A DNA stretch of 64,000 nucleotides from DATJLY01 sp035604615. Lineage in GTDB: Bacteria > Pseudomonadota > Alphaproteobacteria > ATCC43930 > CGMCC-115725. Positions 43,676 to 52,190 of the stretch are shown here, one piece after another. Position 1 is the stretch's first letter; every line of letters starts with the position of its first letter. The DNA lies in assembly GCA_035604615.1 (NCBI GenBank), contig DATNID010000052.1:1-64000 (forward strand), given 5' to 3'. The notes below the pieces were generated by a model. That model had not been told where the DNA came from, ran no database searches, and saw nothing but the letters and a program-made list of their open reading frames with translations. Position numbers and translations under genes: made by a program.

Positions 43676-44788
43676 TCAGGGCAGGATGATCTCGACGCGC
43701 CGGTTCTGCGGCTCGCGCACGCCATCGGGCGTCGTCACGCGCTGATCTTCCTTGCCCTTCCACGACACGTTCTGGCGCGCCGGCGGAACGCCCTTGGTGG
43801 CGAGGTAGTCGCGCACCGAGTCGGCCCGGCGCTGGGAGAGGCCGAGATTGTAGGCTTGCGTCCCGACCGAGTCGGTGTAGCCGGTGACCTGGATGCGGAC
43901 CGTCTGGTTGGCCCGGAAGGCGGCCGCGGCCTCGTCGAGCACCTGGCGCCCGGCGGCGGTGAGGTTCGACTTGTCGAAGTCGAAGAACACGATGAAGAGC
44001 TGCTTCGGACCGGCGGCGGCAGCCGGAGCGGGCGCGGGCGCGGCGGCCGGCGCTGCCATCGGCGGCGGCGCTTGCGGCACGCCGAAGGAGTAGCTGATGC
44101 CGAGCAAGATGCTGTGGTTCCGGTAGTCGCTGGTGCTGGCGCGGTTGCCGGCATTGTCCTTGATGTTGGGATGGAAGCCGTTGAGGAAGCGGTATTGGAG
44201 ATCGAGTCCCCAATTGTTGCCGAAGTCGTAGCGCAGGCCGGCCATGGCCTGGATCGCGGGGACCAGGTCAGTGTCGCTGACGATCTGGGTGCCGCCGAGG
44301 CTGAGCGAGGAATAATGCACTTCGGCAACGCCCAGGCCGCCGCCGATATACGGCGTTATGCTCATCCAGCTGTACGGCAGATCCATGTAAGCGTTCAGCA
44401 TCTCCGTGATCGAGTTGAGCGAGCCGCTGGCGCCGCCCATGGGAAACGGCGCAATGGCGCCGGGGGAGCCGACATGCAGGTTGCTGACCCGGTTCTCGCG
44501 GTAGTCGAGGTTCAACTCGGCCCGGTACTGGCCAAAGCCCCAGCCAAAGGCGCCGCCCAGGATGTACCCTTCCTGCCAGCTCGACGAAGCGGCCAAACTG
44601 CTGGGAGTGGGAGCGCCAAGACCGTTGGTCGAACCGTTGAAGGACGTGCCCTCGGCGTGGTTCCACCCCCCTTCGAGCCGGGCATAGGGACCGTACGTTC
44701 CGGGCCCGGGACCAAGCATCTGCGCTTGGCTTCCCCAGCCGACGAGGCAGAGCCCCAGCGCCAATGCGGCGGCAACCCGAAACTTCAT
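43676..44788 (-). CDS. OmpA-family outer-membrane protein
   Basis: A 370-residue protein: signal peptide (MKFRVAAALALGLCLVGWGSQAQ), an eight-stranded barrel-like region (about 30-235, with YARLEGGWN, EGYILGGAFGWGFGQYRAELNL, LGISYSFG), a proline/alanine-rich linker, and a C-terminal peptidoglycan-binding domain (about 255-370: FFDFDKSNLTAAG and NLGLSQRRADSVRDYL). It ties the outer membrane to the cell wall. A good promoter lies upstream and a terminator downstream, so it is monocistronic and probably highly expressed. Confidence 0.93.
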   Translation of the reverse strand: MKFRVAAALALGLCLVGWGSQAQMLGPGPGTYGPYARLEGGWNHAEGTSFNGSTNGLGAPTPSSLAASSSWQEGYILGGAFGWGFGQYRAELNLDYRENRVSNLHVGSPGAIAPFPMGGASGSLNSITEMLNAYMDLPYSWMSITPYIGGGLGVAEVHYSSLSLGGTQIVSDTDLVPAIQAMAGLRYDFGNNWGLDLQYRFLNGFHPNIKDNAGNRASTSDYRNHSILLGISYSFGVPQAPPPMAAPAAAPAPAPAAAAGPKQLFIVFFDFDKSNLTAAGRQVLDEAAAAFRANQTVRIQVTGYTDSVGTQAYNLGLSQRRADSVRDYLATKGVPPARQNVSWKGKEDQRVTTPDGVREPQNRRVEIILP

Positions 44789-44864
44789 AATTCCCCTCCT
44801 ACGAACGTCCGATAACCCAGTGGCTGCGGCAACTTCCTACCCGGCAACACGATCCGTCGCAACG

Positions 44865-44893
44865 ATGTTAAGGATTCGGCCCGGCGCGATCAA
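44865..44893 (-). promoter_or_regulatory. promoter of the OmpA-like gene
   Basis: On the minus strand TTGATC (44888-44893) and TAACAT (44865-44870) are spaced by 17 bp, with about 70 nt of leader before the ATG at 44788, which is preceded by GAGGGG. Confidence 0.55.
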
Positions 44894-44997
44894 GCCAAGG
44901 TCTTGTTTTTCAGCCAATTTGGGGCATGAACCGTGTTCTTGCTGCCACACTTGCCCGGGGCCGGCGCCGGCGCCGCACCCGAAGGGAGGAACGAGCC

Positions 44998-45732
44998 ATG
45001 ACCCAGGCCCTCGTCATCACCGGCGGCGGACGCGGCATCGGCGCCCGAGTCGCCCTCGCGGCGGCGCGGCAAGGCTGCCACATGGCACTCGGCTACCAGC
45101 AGAATCGCGCCCGCGCCGAAGCGGTGGTAGCCGAGGTCGCCCGTGCCGGCGGACGCGCTGTCGCGATCCCCATGGAATTGGCCGAAGAAGCCTCGATCGT
45201 GCGCTTCTTCGAGATGATCGACCGCGAGCTGGGGCCGATCGACGGCCTCGTCAACAGCGGCGGCATCATCGGGCCGAGCGGGCGCATCGAGGCGGTCCAA
45301 GGCGCCGGCTTGACCGAGCTGTGGGCGATCAACATCACCGGCACCATGCTGTGCAGCCGCGAGGCGATCCGGCGCATGTCGACCAAGCACGGCGGCAAGG
45401 GCGGCGCGATCGTGAACCTGTCCTCGGCCGCCTCGCGCCTCGGCGGCGCCGGCGAGACGGTGCCCTATGCCACCAGCAAGGGCGCCATCGATAGCTTCAC
45501 CTTCGGCCTGGGGCAGGAGGTCGCTTCCGAAGGCATCCGCGTCAACGCCGTGAGCCCTGGCGTGATCGATACCGAGATCCAGCCGCCTGGACGGGTGGAG
45601 CGGATCGGCCCGATGCTGCCGATGAAGCGCATCGGCCGGCCCGAGGAGGTGGCGGCGGCGATCCTGTGGCTCTTGTCGGACGCGGCCTCCTATGTCTCGG
45701 GGGCGGTGCTCAATGTCTCGGGGGGACGCTGA
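44998..45732 (+). CDS. SDR-family oxidoreductase
   Basis: A 244-residue classical short-chain dehydrogenase. The cofactor loop GGGRGIG is at 9-15, the NNAG-like motif is altered to NSGG (about 86-89), the catalytic triad is S143, Y157 and K161 (YATSK), and it ends in VSGAVLNVSGGR. It reduces or oxidises a carbonyl with NAD(P)H. The changed NSGG differs from the usual NNAG, but the catalytic residues are intact. Start at ATG 44998 behind GGGAGGA. The next gene begins on the same A as its stop (TGATG). Confidence 0.9.
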   Translation: MTQALVITGGGRGIGARVALAAARQGCHMALGYQQNRARAEAVVAEVARAGGRAVAIPMELAEEASIVRFFEMIDRELGPIDGLVNSGGIIGPSGRIEAVQGAGLTELWAINITGTMLCSREAIRRMSTKHGGKGGAIVNLSSAASRLGGAGETVPYATSKGAIDSFTFGLGQEVASEGIRVNAVSPGVIDTEIQPPGRVERIGPMLPMKRIGRPEEVAAAILWLLSDAASYVSGAVLNVSGGR

Positions 45733-46577
45733 TGCGGGTCGCGGTCATCGGCGCGACCGGGGTTCTCGGCCGTCACGTCGTCCCGCGACTCGTGGAGCGC
45801 GGCCATGAAGTCCGGGCGCTGGTCCGCACCGAGGCCAAGGCGTCGGTCCTGCGCCGCCTCGGCATCGATTGCGTCCTCGGCGACATCCTCGGTCGGGCGA
45901 GCCTCGATGCCGCAGTGGCGGGTTGCGCGGCCGCGCTTCACCTCGCCACATCGGTGCCGCGGCCGGGCGCGCCGCGCGACTACGCCGCGAACGACCGCAT
46001 CCGGCGCGAAGGCACGGCCCACCTCATCGCCGCCTGCCGCGCCGCCGGGGTCGAGCGCTACGTGCAGCAGAGCATCGCCCATCTCGTCGCAGGCACCGGC
46101 GACCGTCTGGTCGACGAGACCGCGCCCATGTCCGCCGCCGGCGCCGCGAGCTCGGCGGCCGACATGGAGGCGCAAGTGCGGGCATCGGGCCTGCGCTGGT
46201 CCATTCTGCGCGGCGGCGCGTTCTACGGCCCCCTCACCGGCCGCGACGAGGAGTGGCGTGGGCTTGCGCGCGCGGGAAAGCTCGTGCTGCCGGGCGACGG
46301 ATCGGGCTACATCTCGCTCATCCACGAGATGGACATGGCCGACGCGGTGGTGCTCGCGGCCGAATTGGCGCCGCCGGCGGCGCTCCTCGCCATCGTCGAC
46401 GACGAGCCGGTGACCTTTCGCGCGCTCTACGCGCACATCGCAGCGCTCGAAGGCGGGCCGGAGCCGCGTCCCGGCGGATCGGAGGGCACCGGCTCGTTCC
46501 GGGTCAGCAACGCGCGGGCGCGCGCGGCGCTGGGCTGGCGGCCGCGCTTCCGCAGCTACCGCTCGGGCTTCGTCTGA
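45732..46577 (+). CDS. extended-SDR NAD-dependent epimerase/dehydratase-like protein
   Basis: A 281-residue extended SDR. The Rossmann motif is GATGVLG (7-13). The usual catalytic Tyr-x-x-x-Lys is not seen; the equivalent place reads SSAADMEAQV, so it may be an atypical or NmrA-like member that binds but does not epimerise. It contains RWSILRGGAFYGP and ends GWRPRFRSYRSGF. Coupled to the SDR gene by TGATG. Its 3' end overlaps the convergent MFS gene by 22 bp. Confidence 0.84.
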   Translation: MRVAVIGATGVLGRHVVPRLVERGHEVRALVRTEAKASVLRRLGIDCVLGDILGRASLDAAVAGCAAALHLATSVPRPGAPRDYAANDRIRREGTAHLIAACRAAGVERYVQQSIAHLVAGTGDRLVDETAPMSAAGAASSAADMEAQVRASGLRWSILRGGAFYGPLTGRDEEWRGLARAGKLVLPGDGSGYISLIHEMDMADAVVLAAELAPPAALLAIVDDEPVTFRALYAHIAALEGGPEPRPGGSEGTGSFRVSNARARAALGWRPRFRSYRSGFV

Positions 46578-47725
46578 TCGCGGTCGCGCCAGAACGCGAA
46601 TGCGAACGCGGCCAGCAGCACCACCATCGCGGCGACGGTCGCGACGCAGCCGGGCCAGCCGGCATAACGCCAGCCATAGCCCGAGATCACCACGCCCGCG
46701 CCGCCGCCGAGATAATAGAACGTGACATAGAGCCCGACCGCGGACGAGCGCCCGTGGCGCGCCGTGATCGCGACGTAAGATGTGGCGCAGCTCTGGCACA
46801 GGAAGCCGCACGAGACGCTGATCGCGAGGCCGAGCAGGATCAGGGCGAGGCTCGGCGCCAGGGTGATGGCGAGCCCCGCGATCCATACCGCACAGGCGAC
46901 GGCGACCAGGCGGCGGCGTCCCAGGAGCATGACGAGGCGCCCGGTGAACGGCGTCACCGCCACGCCGACGAGATAAACGGCGAAGATGGCGCCGAGCGCC
47001 TGCGTCGAGAGCAAGAATGGTGGCGCCGCGAGCACGAAATTGACGTACGTGAAAACCGACACGAACGAGAACAGCACGCCGAAGCCCACGACAAAAGTCG
47101 CGAGCAGCTCGCGGTTGGTGATGTGCGACGCGAAAAATCCCGCCGCGGCGACGAGGCTACCGCTCCTGCGGAAATGGCGCTCGCGCGGCATCAGCCACGC
47201 GCAGCCCGCGGCGCAGACGAGCGTCACCGCGGCGAGCCCGAAGAACGCGGCGCGCCAGCCGAAGTGCTGGGCCAGGATGCCGCTGAGGAAGCGGCTGAGG
47301 AAGCCGCCGACGCCGCTCGCCGCCACATAGATACCGGTCATCGCGGTGGCGTCGGCGGGAAATTCCTCGCCGATATAGGCGACCGTGACGGCGAAGATCG
47401 GCGGCAGCAGCAGGCCCTGGACGAAGCGCCAGAAGACGAGCACGTCGAGACTCTGCGCCAGGCCCGCCATCGCCGTCGGCACCGCGAGCGCGACCATCGC
47501 CGCGACGATGACGCGCTTGCGCCCGAGGGCGTCGGCGACCGCTCCGGTGAAGGGCGCGATGAGCGCGACGGCGAAGGTCGAGGCGCTGACGGTGCGGCTC
47601 ACCGCCTCCGGGCTCGCGTCGAACTCGCGCGCGAGCAGCGGCAGCAGCGCCTGCGTCGCGTAGAGTTCGATGAAAGCGCCGATGGCGGCCACCGCCACCC
47701 CGAGCGCCCGCTTGTCGGCGCGCAT
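46556..47725 (-). CDS. MFS transporter (YnfM/AraJ-like)
   Basis: A 389-residue inner-membrane transporter with about twelve helices. The start ALGVAVAAIGAFIELYATQALLPLLAREF and the GAVADALGRKRVIV loop are typical of the YnfM-type drug:H+ antiporters. It probably exports toxic small molecules. The protein ends in a charged tail. It is convergent with the epimerase and divergent from purM. Confidence 0.87.
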   Translation of the reverse strand: MRADKRALGVAVAAIGAFIELYATQALLPLLAREFDASPEAVSRTVSASTFAVALIAPFTGAVADALGRKRVIVAAMVALAVPTAMAGLAQSLDVLVFWRFVQGLLLPPIFAVTVAYIGEEFPADATAMTGIYVAASGVGGFLSRFLSGILAQHFGWRAAFFGLAAVTLVCAAGCAWLMPRERHFRRSGSLVAAAGFFASHITNRELLATFVVGFGVLFSFVSVFTYVNFVLAAPPFLLSTQALGAIFAVYLVGVAVTPFTGRLVMLLGRRRLVAVACAVWIAGLAITLAPSLALILLGLAISVSCGFLCQSCATSYVAITARHGRSSAVGLYVTFYYLGGGAGVVISGYGWRYAGWPGCVATVAAMVVLLAAFAFAFWRDRDQTKPER

Positions 47726-47790
47726 GGACCCTCAGTCTATCGGCGCCGCCGCGGCTTTCCACCGCCGCCCGCGTGGCGTAAAACCCGTTT

Positions 47791-48861
47791 GTGGACCCCA
47801 AGGAAACGCAGCACTACCGCGAAGCCGGCGTCGACATCGATGCGGGCAACGCGCTGGTCGAGGCGCTGAAGCCGCTGGCGCGCGCGACGGCGCGGGCGGG
47901 ATCGGACGCGGGGCTGGGCGGCTTCGGCGCGCTCTTCGACCTGAAGGCGGCGGGCTACAAGGACCCGATCCTGGTGGCGACCACCGATGGCGTCGGCACC
48001 AAGCTCAAGATCGCGATCGAAACCGGCCGCCACGAGACCGTCGGCATCGACCTCGTCGCGATGTGCGTCAACGACCTGATCGTGCAGGGCGCGGAGCCGC
48101 TTTTCTTCCTCGACTACTTCGCCACCGGCAAGCTGGAGGTGGCGCAGGCGCAGCGCGTCATCGCGGGCATCGCCGCCGCCTGCCGCGAGGTCGGCTGCGC
48201 GCTTATCGGCGGCGAGACGGCGGAAATGCCGGGACTCTATGCCGCCGGCGATTATGACCTCGCCGGCTTCGCGGTGGGCGCGGTCGAGCGCGGCCAAGCG
48301 ATCGACGGACACGGCGTCGCGGCGGGCGACGCGGTGCTGGGCATCGCGTCGAGCGGGCTCCACTCCAACGGGTTCTCGCTGGTGCGCCGCGTGGTGGCGC
48401 AGGCCGAGCTTGATTACGCGGCGCCCGCGCCGTTCGCGCCGGAGAAGACGCTCGCCGAGGCGCTGCTCGAGCCGACGCGGCTTTATGTCAAAAGCTGCCG
48501 CGCGGCGATCGCGGCGGGCGGCGTCAAAGCGCTCGCCCACATCACCGGCGGCGGGCTCCTCGAGAACATCCCGCGCGTGCTGCCCAAGGAACTCGCAGCC
48601 GAGCTCGACGCGCGGCGCTGGACCTTGCCGCCGGTGTTTCGCTGGCTCGCCGAGACGGCGAAGATCCCGACCGCAGAAATGGCGCGCACCTTCAATTGCG
48701 GCATCGGCATGATCGCCGTGGTGGCGGCCGAGGACGAGAGCCGCATCGCGCGCATCCTCGAAGCGAACGGCGAGCGCGTTACCGCGATCGGCCATATCGT
48801 CGCGCGCGGCGACGGACCTGGCACGCGTCTCACCGGGACGGAGGCGGCGTGGCCCGGCTGA
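47791..48861 (+). CDS. purM: phosphoribosylformylglycinamidine cyclo-ligase
   Basis: A 356-residue PurM, step five of purine synthesis: closes FGAM to AIR with ATP. The start YREAGVDIDAGNALVEALKP, DGVGTKLKIA, the GGETAEMPGLY loop and HITGGGLLENIPR are all typical. The start is GTG 47791, which yields the usual N-terminus; the ribosome site is weak. It overlaps purN by 13 bp. It is cytosolic. Confidence 0.96.
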   Translation: MDPKETQHYREAGVDIDAGNALVEALKPLARATARAGSDAGLGGFGALFDLKAAGYKDPILVATTDGVGTKLKIAIETGRHETVGIDLVAMCVNDLIVQGAEPLFFLDYFATGKLEVAQAQRVIAGIAAACREVGCALIGGETAEMPGLYAAGDYDLAGFAVGAVERGQAIDGHGVAAGDAVLGIASSGLHSNGFSLVRRVVAQAELDYAAPAPFAPEKTLAEALLEPTRLYVKSCRAAIAAGGVKALAHITGGGLLENIPRVLPKELAAELDARRWTLPPVFRWLAETAKIPTAEMARTFNCGIGMIAVVAAEDESRIARILEANGERVTAIGHIVARGDGPGTRLTGTEAAWPG

Positions 48862-49469
48862 AGGTCGGCGTGCTGATCTCGGGGCGCGGCTCCAACCTCG
48901 AGGCGCTGATCGCGGCCTGCGCCGCACCGGGCTTTCCCGCCGAGATCGCGCTGGTTCTGTCCAATCGCGCCGACGCCGCCGGCCTCGCGCATGCGGCGCG
49001 CGCCGGGATCGCGAGCCGCGTCATTCCTCACCGCGACTTTTCGTCGCGCAATGCGTTCGACGACGCGCTCGACGGCGCGCTTGCGGCGGCCGGGATCGAG
49101 CTCGTCTGCCTCGCCGGATTCATGCGGCTTCTCGGCGCCGCGTTCGTCGCGCGCTGGCGCGACCGTCTCGTGAACATCCATCCCTCGCTGCTGCCGGAAT
49201 TTCCCGGCCTCGACACGCATGCGCGCGCTCTGGCGGCCGGGATGCGGTTTTCCGGATGCACCGTCCATTTCGTGCGGCCCGAGATGGACAGCGGCCCGAT
49301 CATCGTCCAGGCGGCGGTGCCGGTGCTGCCGGGCGACGATGCCGAGTGCCTCGCCGCCCGCGTGCTCGAGGCCGAGCATCGCGCTTACCCGCTGGCGCTC
49401 CGCCTCATCGCCGAGGGCCGGGTGCGCGTGGAAGGCGAGTGCGTCACGATCGCCGGCTCGCCCGTCTAG
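48849..49469 (+). CDS. purN: phosphoribosylglycinamide formyltransferase
   Basis: A 206-residue PurN, which formylates GAR with 10-formyl-THF. ISGRGSNLEAL (about 10-20) binds the phosphate, CLAGFMRLLG the folate, and NIHPSLLPEFPGLDTH has the catalytic N, H and related residues; D of MDSGPI is the third. The GTG at 48849 overlaps the end of purM, so the pair is translationally coupled. This purMN order is common. Confidence 0.96.
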   Translation: MARLKVGVLISGRGSNLEALIAACAAPGFPAEIALVLSNRADAAGLAHAARAGIASRVIPHRDFSSRNAFDDALDGALAAAGIELVCLAGFMRLLGAAFVARWRDRLVNIHPSLLPEFPGLDTHARALAAGMRFSGCTVHFVRPEMDSGPIIVQAAVPVLPGDDAECLAARVLEAEHRAYPLALRLIAEGRVRVEGECVTIAGSPV

Positions 49470-49530
49470 GCTTGCGCGGCGCCGAGGATCAGCTATTGTC
49501 GCCGCCGCCGATTGATCGAGAGTTCGCGCG

Positions 49531-49653
49531 ATGGCAACAGATCAGGATTATCAGCACCGCCTGCAAGGCTGGCATTCCTTCGGCCGGCTGCTGCGCTGGA
49601 CCGTCGGCCTGATCATCGTGATCCTGGCCGGGATGGCGTATTTCCTGCTGTAG
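49531..49653 (+). CDS. aa3-type cytochrome c oxidase subunit IV-like small protein
   Basis: A 40-residue protein, MATDQDYQHRLQGWHSFG..., with a short polar N-terminus and one membrane helix (GLIIVILAGMAYFLL). This matches the tiny alphaproteobacterial subunit IV family, which binds aa3-type oxidases. The other oxidase genes are not here. It lies between purN and ndk, 61 bp from purN. The short length and family match make it easily missed. Moderate confidence. Confidence 0.65.
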   Translation: MATDQDYQHRLQGWHSFGRLLRWTVGLIIVILAGMAYFLL

Positions 49654-49666
49654 CCGCGCCTGCCTC

Positions 49667-50089
49667 TCAGGGGCAGAGCTCGATCCCGGCGAAGAAGAAG
49701 GCGATCTCGGCGGCGGCGGTCTCGGGCGAATCGGAGCCGTGCACCGAGTTCGCCTCGATGTCCTCGGCGAAATCCTTGCGGATGGTGCCCGGCGCCGCCT
49801 TCTTGGGATCGGTCGCGCCCATCGCCTCGCGGTTGAGCGCGACCGCGTTGTCGCCCTCGAGCACCTGAACGACGATCGGCCCCGCGCTCATGAACTCGAC
49901 GAGGCTCTTGAAGAACGGGCGCTCGCGATGGACGGCGTAGAATTCCTCGGCCTGGGCGCCGGTCAGGTGCAGGCGTTTCTGCGCGATGATGCGCAGGCCG
50001 CGCTCCTCGAGCCGGGCATTGATCTTGCCGGTCAGGTTCCGACGCGTGGCGTCGGGCTTGATGATCGACAAGGTTCGTTCCTTGGCCAT
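49667..50089 (-). CDS. ndk: nucleoside diphosphate kinase
   Basis: A 140-residue NDK, exchanging phosphates between nucleoside di- and triphosphates. It starts MAKERTLSIIKPDATRRN; the catalytic phosphohistidine is H117 in NSVHGSD, and GATDPKKAAPGTIR binds the nucleotide. It is normally a tetramer and cytosolic. A promoter lies upstream inside the end of holC, allowing transcription separate from that gene. Confidence 0.97.
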   Translation of the reverse strand: MAKERTLSIIKPDATRRNLTGKINARLEERGLRIIAQKRLHLTGAQAEEFYAVHRERPFFKSLVEFMSAGPIVVQVLEGDNAVALNREAMGATDPKKAAPGTIRKDFAEDIEANSVHGSDSPETAAAEIAFFFAGIELCP

Positions 50090-50124
50090 GGGCGCACAAT
50101 CTCCGGCGACTCGTTGCGGCGCCG

Positions 50125-50153
50125 CTTATAGCGGGCGCCCGGCAGCCCATCAA
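50125..50153 (-). promoter_or_regulatory. promoter of ndk
   Basis: On the minus strand TTGATG (50148-50153) and TATAAG (50125-50130) are spaced by 17 bp. The -35 box overlaps the holC stop codon region. The leader before ndk would be about 30 nt. Confidence 0.55.
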
Positions 50154-50602
50154 CCAGCGCCGCGCTTGTCCCAGCCCCCCTCGGTCTGTTGCCAATAGAC
50201 CAGCGTGTGGCCGGCGTCCTTGGCCTCGCGCCAGCGCTCGCGCGCGGCCGCCACCGCCGCTTCGTCGTTGCCGTCGAACATGTCGCACGCGCGCGCGAAG
50301 TCGCCGAGCCGCGCCGCGCGCACGCCGTCGACCAGCACCAGCATGGTGGCGCGGTTGGGATTGTCCTCGCCGGCGGTGAGAAAGACGGGCTGGCGCGCGG
50401 CATTTTCGTCGCGCGCTGTCCCGTGCGGCAGGAAGCTCGCCTCGCTGTAGGTCCACAACAGCGCGTCGAGCGCCAGCACGCGCTCTTCCGAGCCCGCCAT
50501 CACCAGGATGCGGGGATGTTCCGCGAGCGCACGCTCGAGGAGGCGCGGCAGCGCGCGCTCGAGCGGCGTGGTGCGGAGATGATAGAAGCCGACCTCGGTC
50601 AT
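50150..50602 (-). CDS. holC: DNA polymerase III chi subunit
   Basis: A 150-residue chi subunit, which links SSB to the clamp loader during replication. It starts TEVGFYHLRTTPLERALPRLLERAL and contains the diagnostic DALLWTYSEASFLPHG and DGVRAARLGDFARACDMFDG. It is a small cytosolic protein. It lies 13 bp downstream of pepA on the same strand; pepA-holC-(ndk) is a common order in proteobacteria. Confidence 0.93.
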   Translation of the reverse strand: MTEVGFYHLRTTPLERALPRLLERALAEHPRILVMAGSEERVLALDALLWTYSEASFLPHGTARDENAARQPVFLTAGEDNPNRATMLVLVDGVRAARLGDFARACDMFDGNDEAAVAAARERWREAKDAGHTLVYWQQTEGGWDKRGAG

Positions 50603-50615
50603 CGCGGGCCGGGTC

Positions 50616-52133
50616 TCAATCCTCGTAATGCTCGGCGATGAAGCGGTCGAGGAGGCGCAGCCCGAACGCGGTCGCGCCCTTGGGCACGGTGGGCGCGTCC
50701 TTCTTCGACCAGGTGGTGCCGGCGATGTCGAGATGCGCCCACGGCACGTTGTTGACGAAGCGCTGCAGGAACTGCGCCGCGGTGATGGAGCCCGCCTCGC
50801 GCCCGGCGATGTTCTTCACGTCGGCCGCGTCGCTGTCCATGAGCTTGTCGTAGGCCTCGGCCAGCGGCATGCGCCACAATTTCTCGCCGACCTCCTTGCC
50901 GGCGGCGAGGAGCCGGTCGGCCAGCTCGTCATCGTTGGAGAAGAGTCCGGCATGCTCGCTCCCCAGCGAGACGATGATGGCGCCGGTCAAGGTCGCGAGA
51001 TCGACCATGAATTGCGGCTTGAAGCGCTGCTGGCAGTACCACAGCGCGTCGGCGAGGACGAGCCTGCCCTCGGCGTCGGTGTTGAGCACCTCGATCGTTT
51101 GGCCCGACATCGACGCGACGATGTCGCCCGGACGCTGCGCCGAGCCCGACGGCATGTTCTCGACCAGTCCGACGACGCCGACTGCATTGACCTTGGCCTT
51201 ACGCCCGGCCAGCGCGCGCATCAGGCCGATCACCACGCCCGACCCGGCCATGTCCCACTTCATATCTTCCATGCCGCCGGCGGCCTTGATCGAGATGCCG
51301 CCGGTGTCGAAGGTCACGCCCTTGCCGATGAAGGCGAGTGGCGCCGGGTTCTTGGCCTTGGGGTCGCCTTTCCATTGCATGACGACGAGCCGCGGCGGAC
51401 GCACGCTCCCCTGCCCCACGCCCAGGAGCGCGTTCATGCCGAGCTTCTTCAACTGGCGCTCGTCCAGCACCTCGACTTCGATGCCGAGCTTCTCGGCCGA
51501 GCGCGCGGCCTCGGCGAGCGTTTCGGGATAGATGACGTTGGCGGGCTCGGAGATGATGTCGCGGCTGAAGAAGATCGCCTCGGCCACTTTCTCGAGCGGC
51601 TGGAACGCGCGCTTGGCGGCGGCCGGGTCCTCGACCACGATGGTGAACTCCTCGAGCGTGGGCTTCTTGTCGGGCTTCTCCTTGGTGCGGTACTTGTCGA
51701 AGCGGTAGGAACGCAGCCGCGCGCCGAAAGCGAGGTCGGCGGCGATCGCGGCCTCGTCGCGGCCGGCATGGTCGAGCACGATCGCGGCCTGTTTCTCGCC
51801 CGCCGCGTTGATGAGCGCCAGGAGCTGGCCGCCGCGGCTCTGCCACGCGACGCGCTTGCCGTTGCCTTCCTCGCCCGCGCCGTCCTTGCCGCCGGCGTCC
51901 TTGCCGACGCCGTAGAGGATGACGCGCGACTGCTCGAGATGTGCCGGCGCCAACACCGAGAGCGTGTCGTCGCCGCGGCCCTTGAAGCCGCTCGCCGCCA
52001 TGGCGCGGGTGAGCGCGCCGCCGCTCTGCTCGTCGAGCCGCACCGCCGTCGGCAGCAGCTTTCTCTCCTCGGCGACCGGCACCGCGATGGTTCCCGAACG
52101 CGACGGATGCGGGCCGGCAAATGTGATCTTCAT
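50616..52133 (-). CDS. pepA: leucyl aminopeptidase (cytosol aminopeptidase, M17)
   Basis: A 505-residue M17 metallopeptidase that removes N-terminal residues from peptides; in some bacteria it also binds DNA. The signature NTDAEGRL is at 351-358, FIGKGVTFDTGGISIKAA supplies a metal lysine and aspartate, and GGMEDMKWDMAGSG follows. The ATG at 52133 gives a normal start (MKITFAG). It heads the pepA-holC operon, with a promoter about 30 bp upstream. Confidence 0.95.
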   Translation of the reverse strand: MKITFAGPHPSRSGTIAVPVAEERKLLPTAVRLDEQSGGALTRAMAASGFKGRGDDTLSVLAPAHLEQSRVILYGVGKDAGGKDGAGEEGNGKRVAWQSRGGQLLALINAAGEKQAAIVLDHAGRDEAAIAADLAFGARLRSYRFDKYRTKEKPDKKPTLEEFTIVVEDPAAAKRAFQPLEKVAEAIFFSRDIISEPANVIYPETLAEAARSAEKLGIEVEVLDERQLKKLGMNALLGVGQGSVRPPRLVVMQWKGDPKAKNPAPLAFIGKGVTFDTGGISIKAAGGMEDMKWDMAGSGVVIGLMRALAGRKAKVNAVGVVGLVENMPSGSAQRPGDIVASMSGQTIEVLNTDAEGRLVLADALWYCQQRFKPQFMVDLATLTGAIIVSLGSEHAGLFSNDDELADRLLAAGKEVGEKLWRMPLAEAYDKLMDSDAADVKNIAGREAGSITAAQFLQRFVNNVPWAHLDIAGTTWSKKDAPTVPKGATAFGLRLLDRFIAEHYED

Positions 52134-52160
52134 GGCGCTTCCCTCTCGGGCGACTGCCGG

Positions 52161-52190
52161 GCGATAGAGGAAAATCGTCGCGACTGTCAA
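52161..52190 (-). promoter_or_regulatory. promoter of pepA
   Basis: On the minus strand a perfect TTGACA (52185-52190) and TATCGC (52161-52166) with an 18-bp spacer. The -35 box overlaps the stop codon of the upstream membrane-protein gene. Confidence 0.5.
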
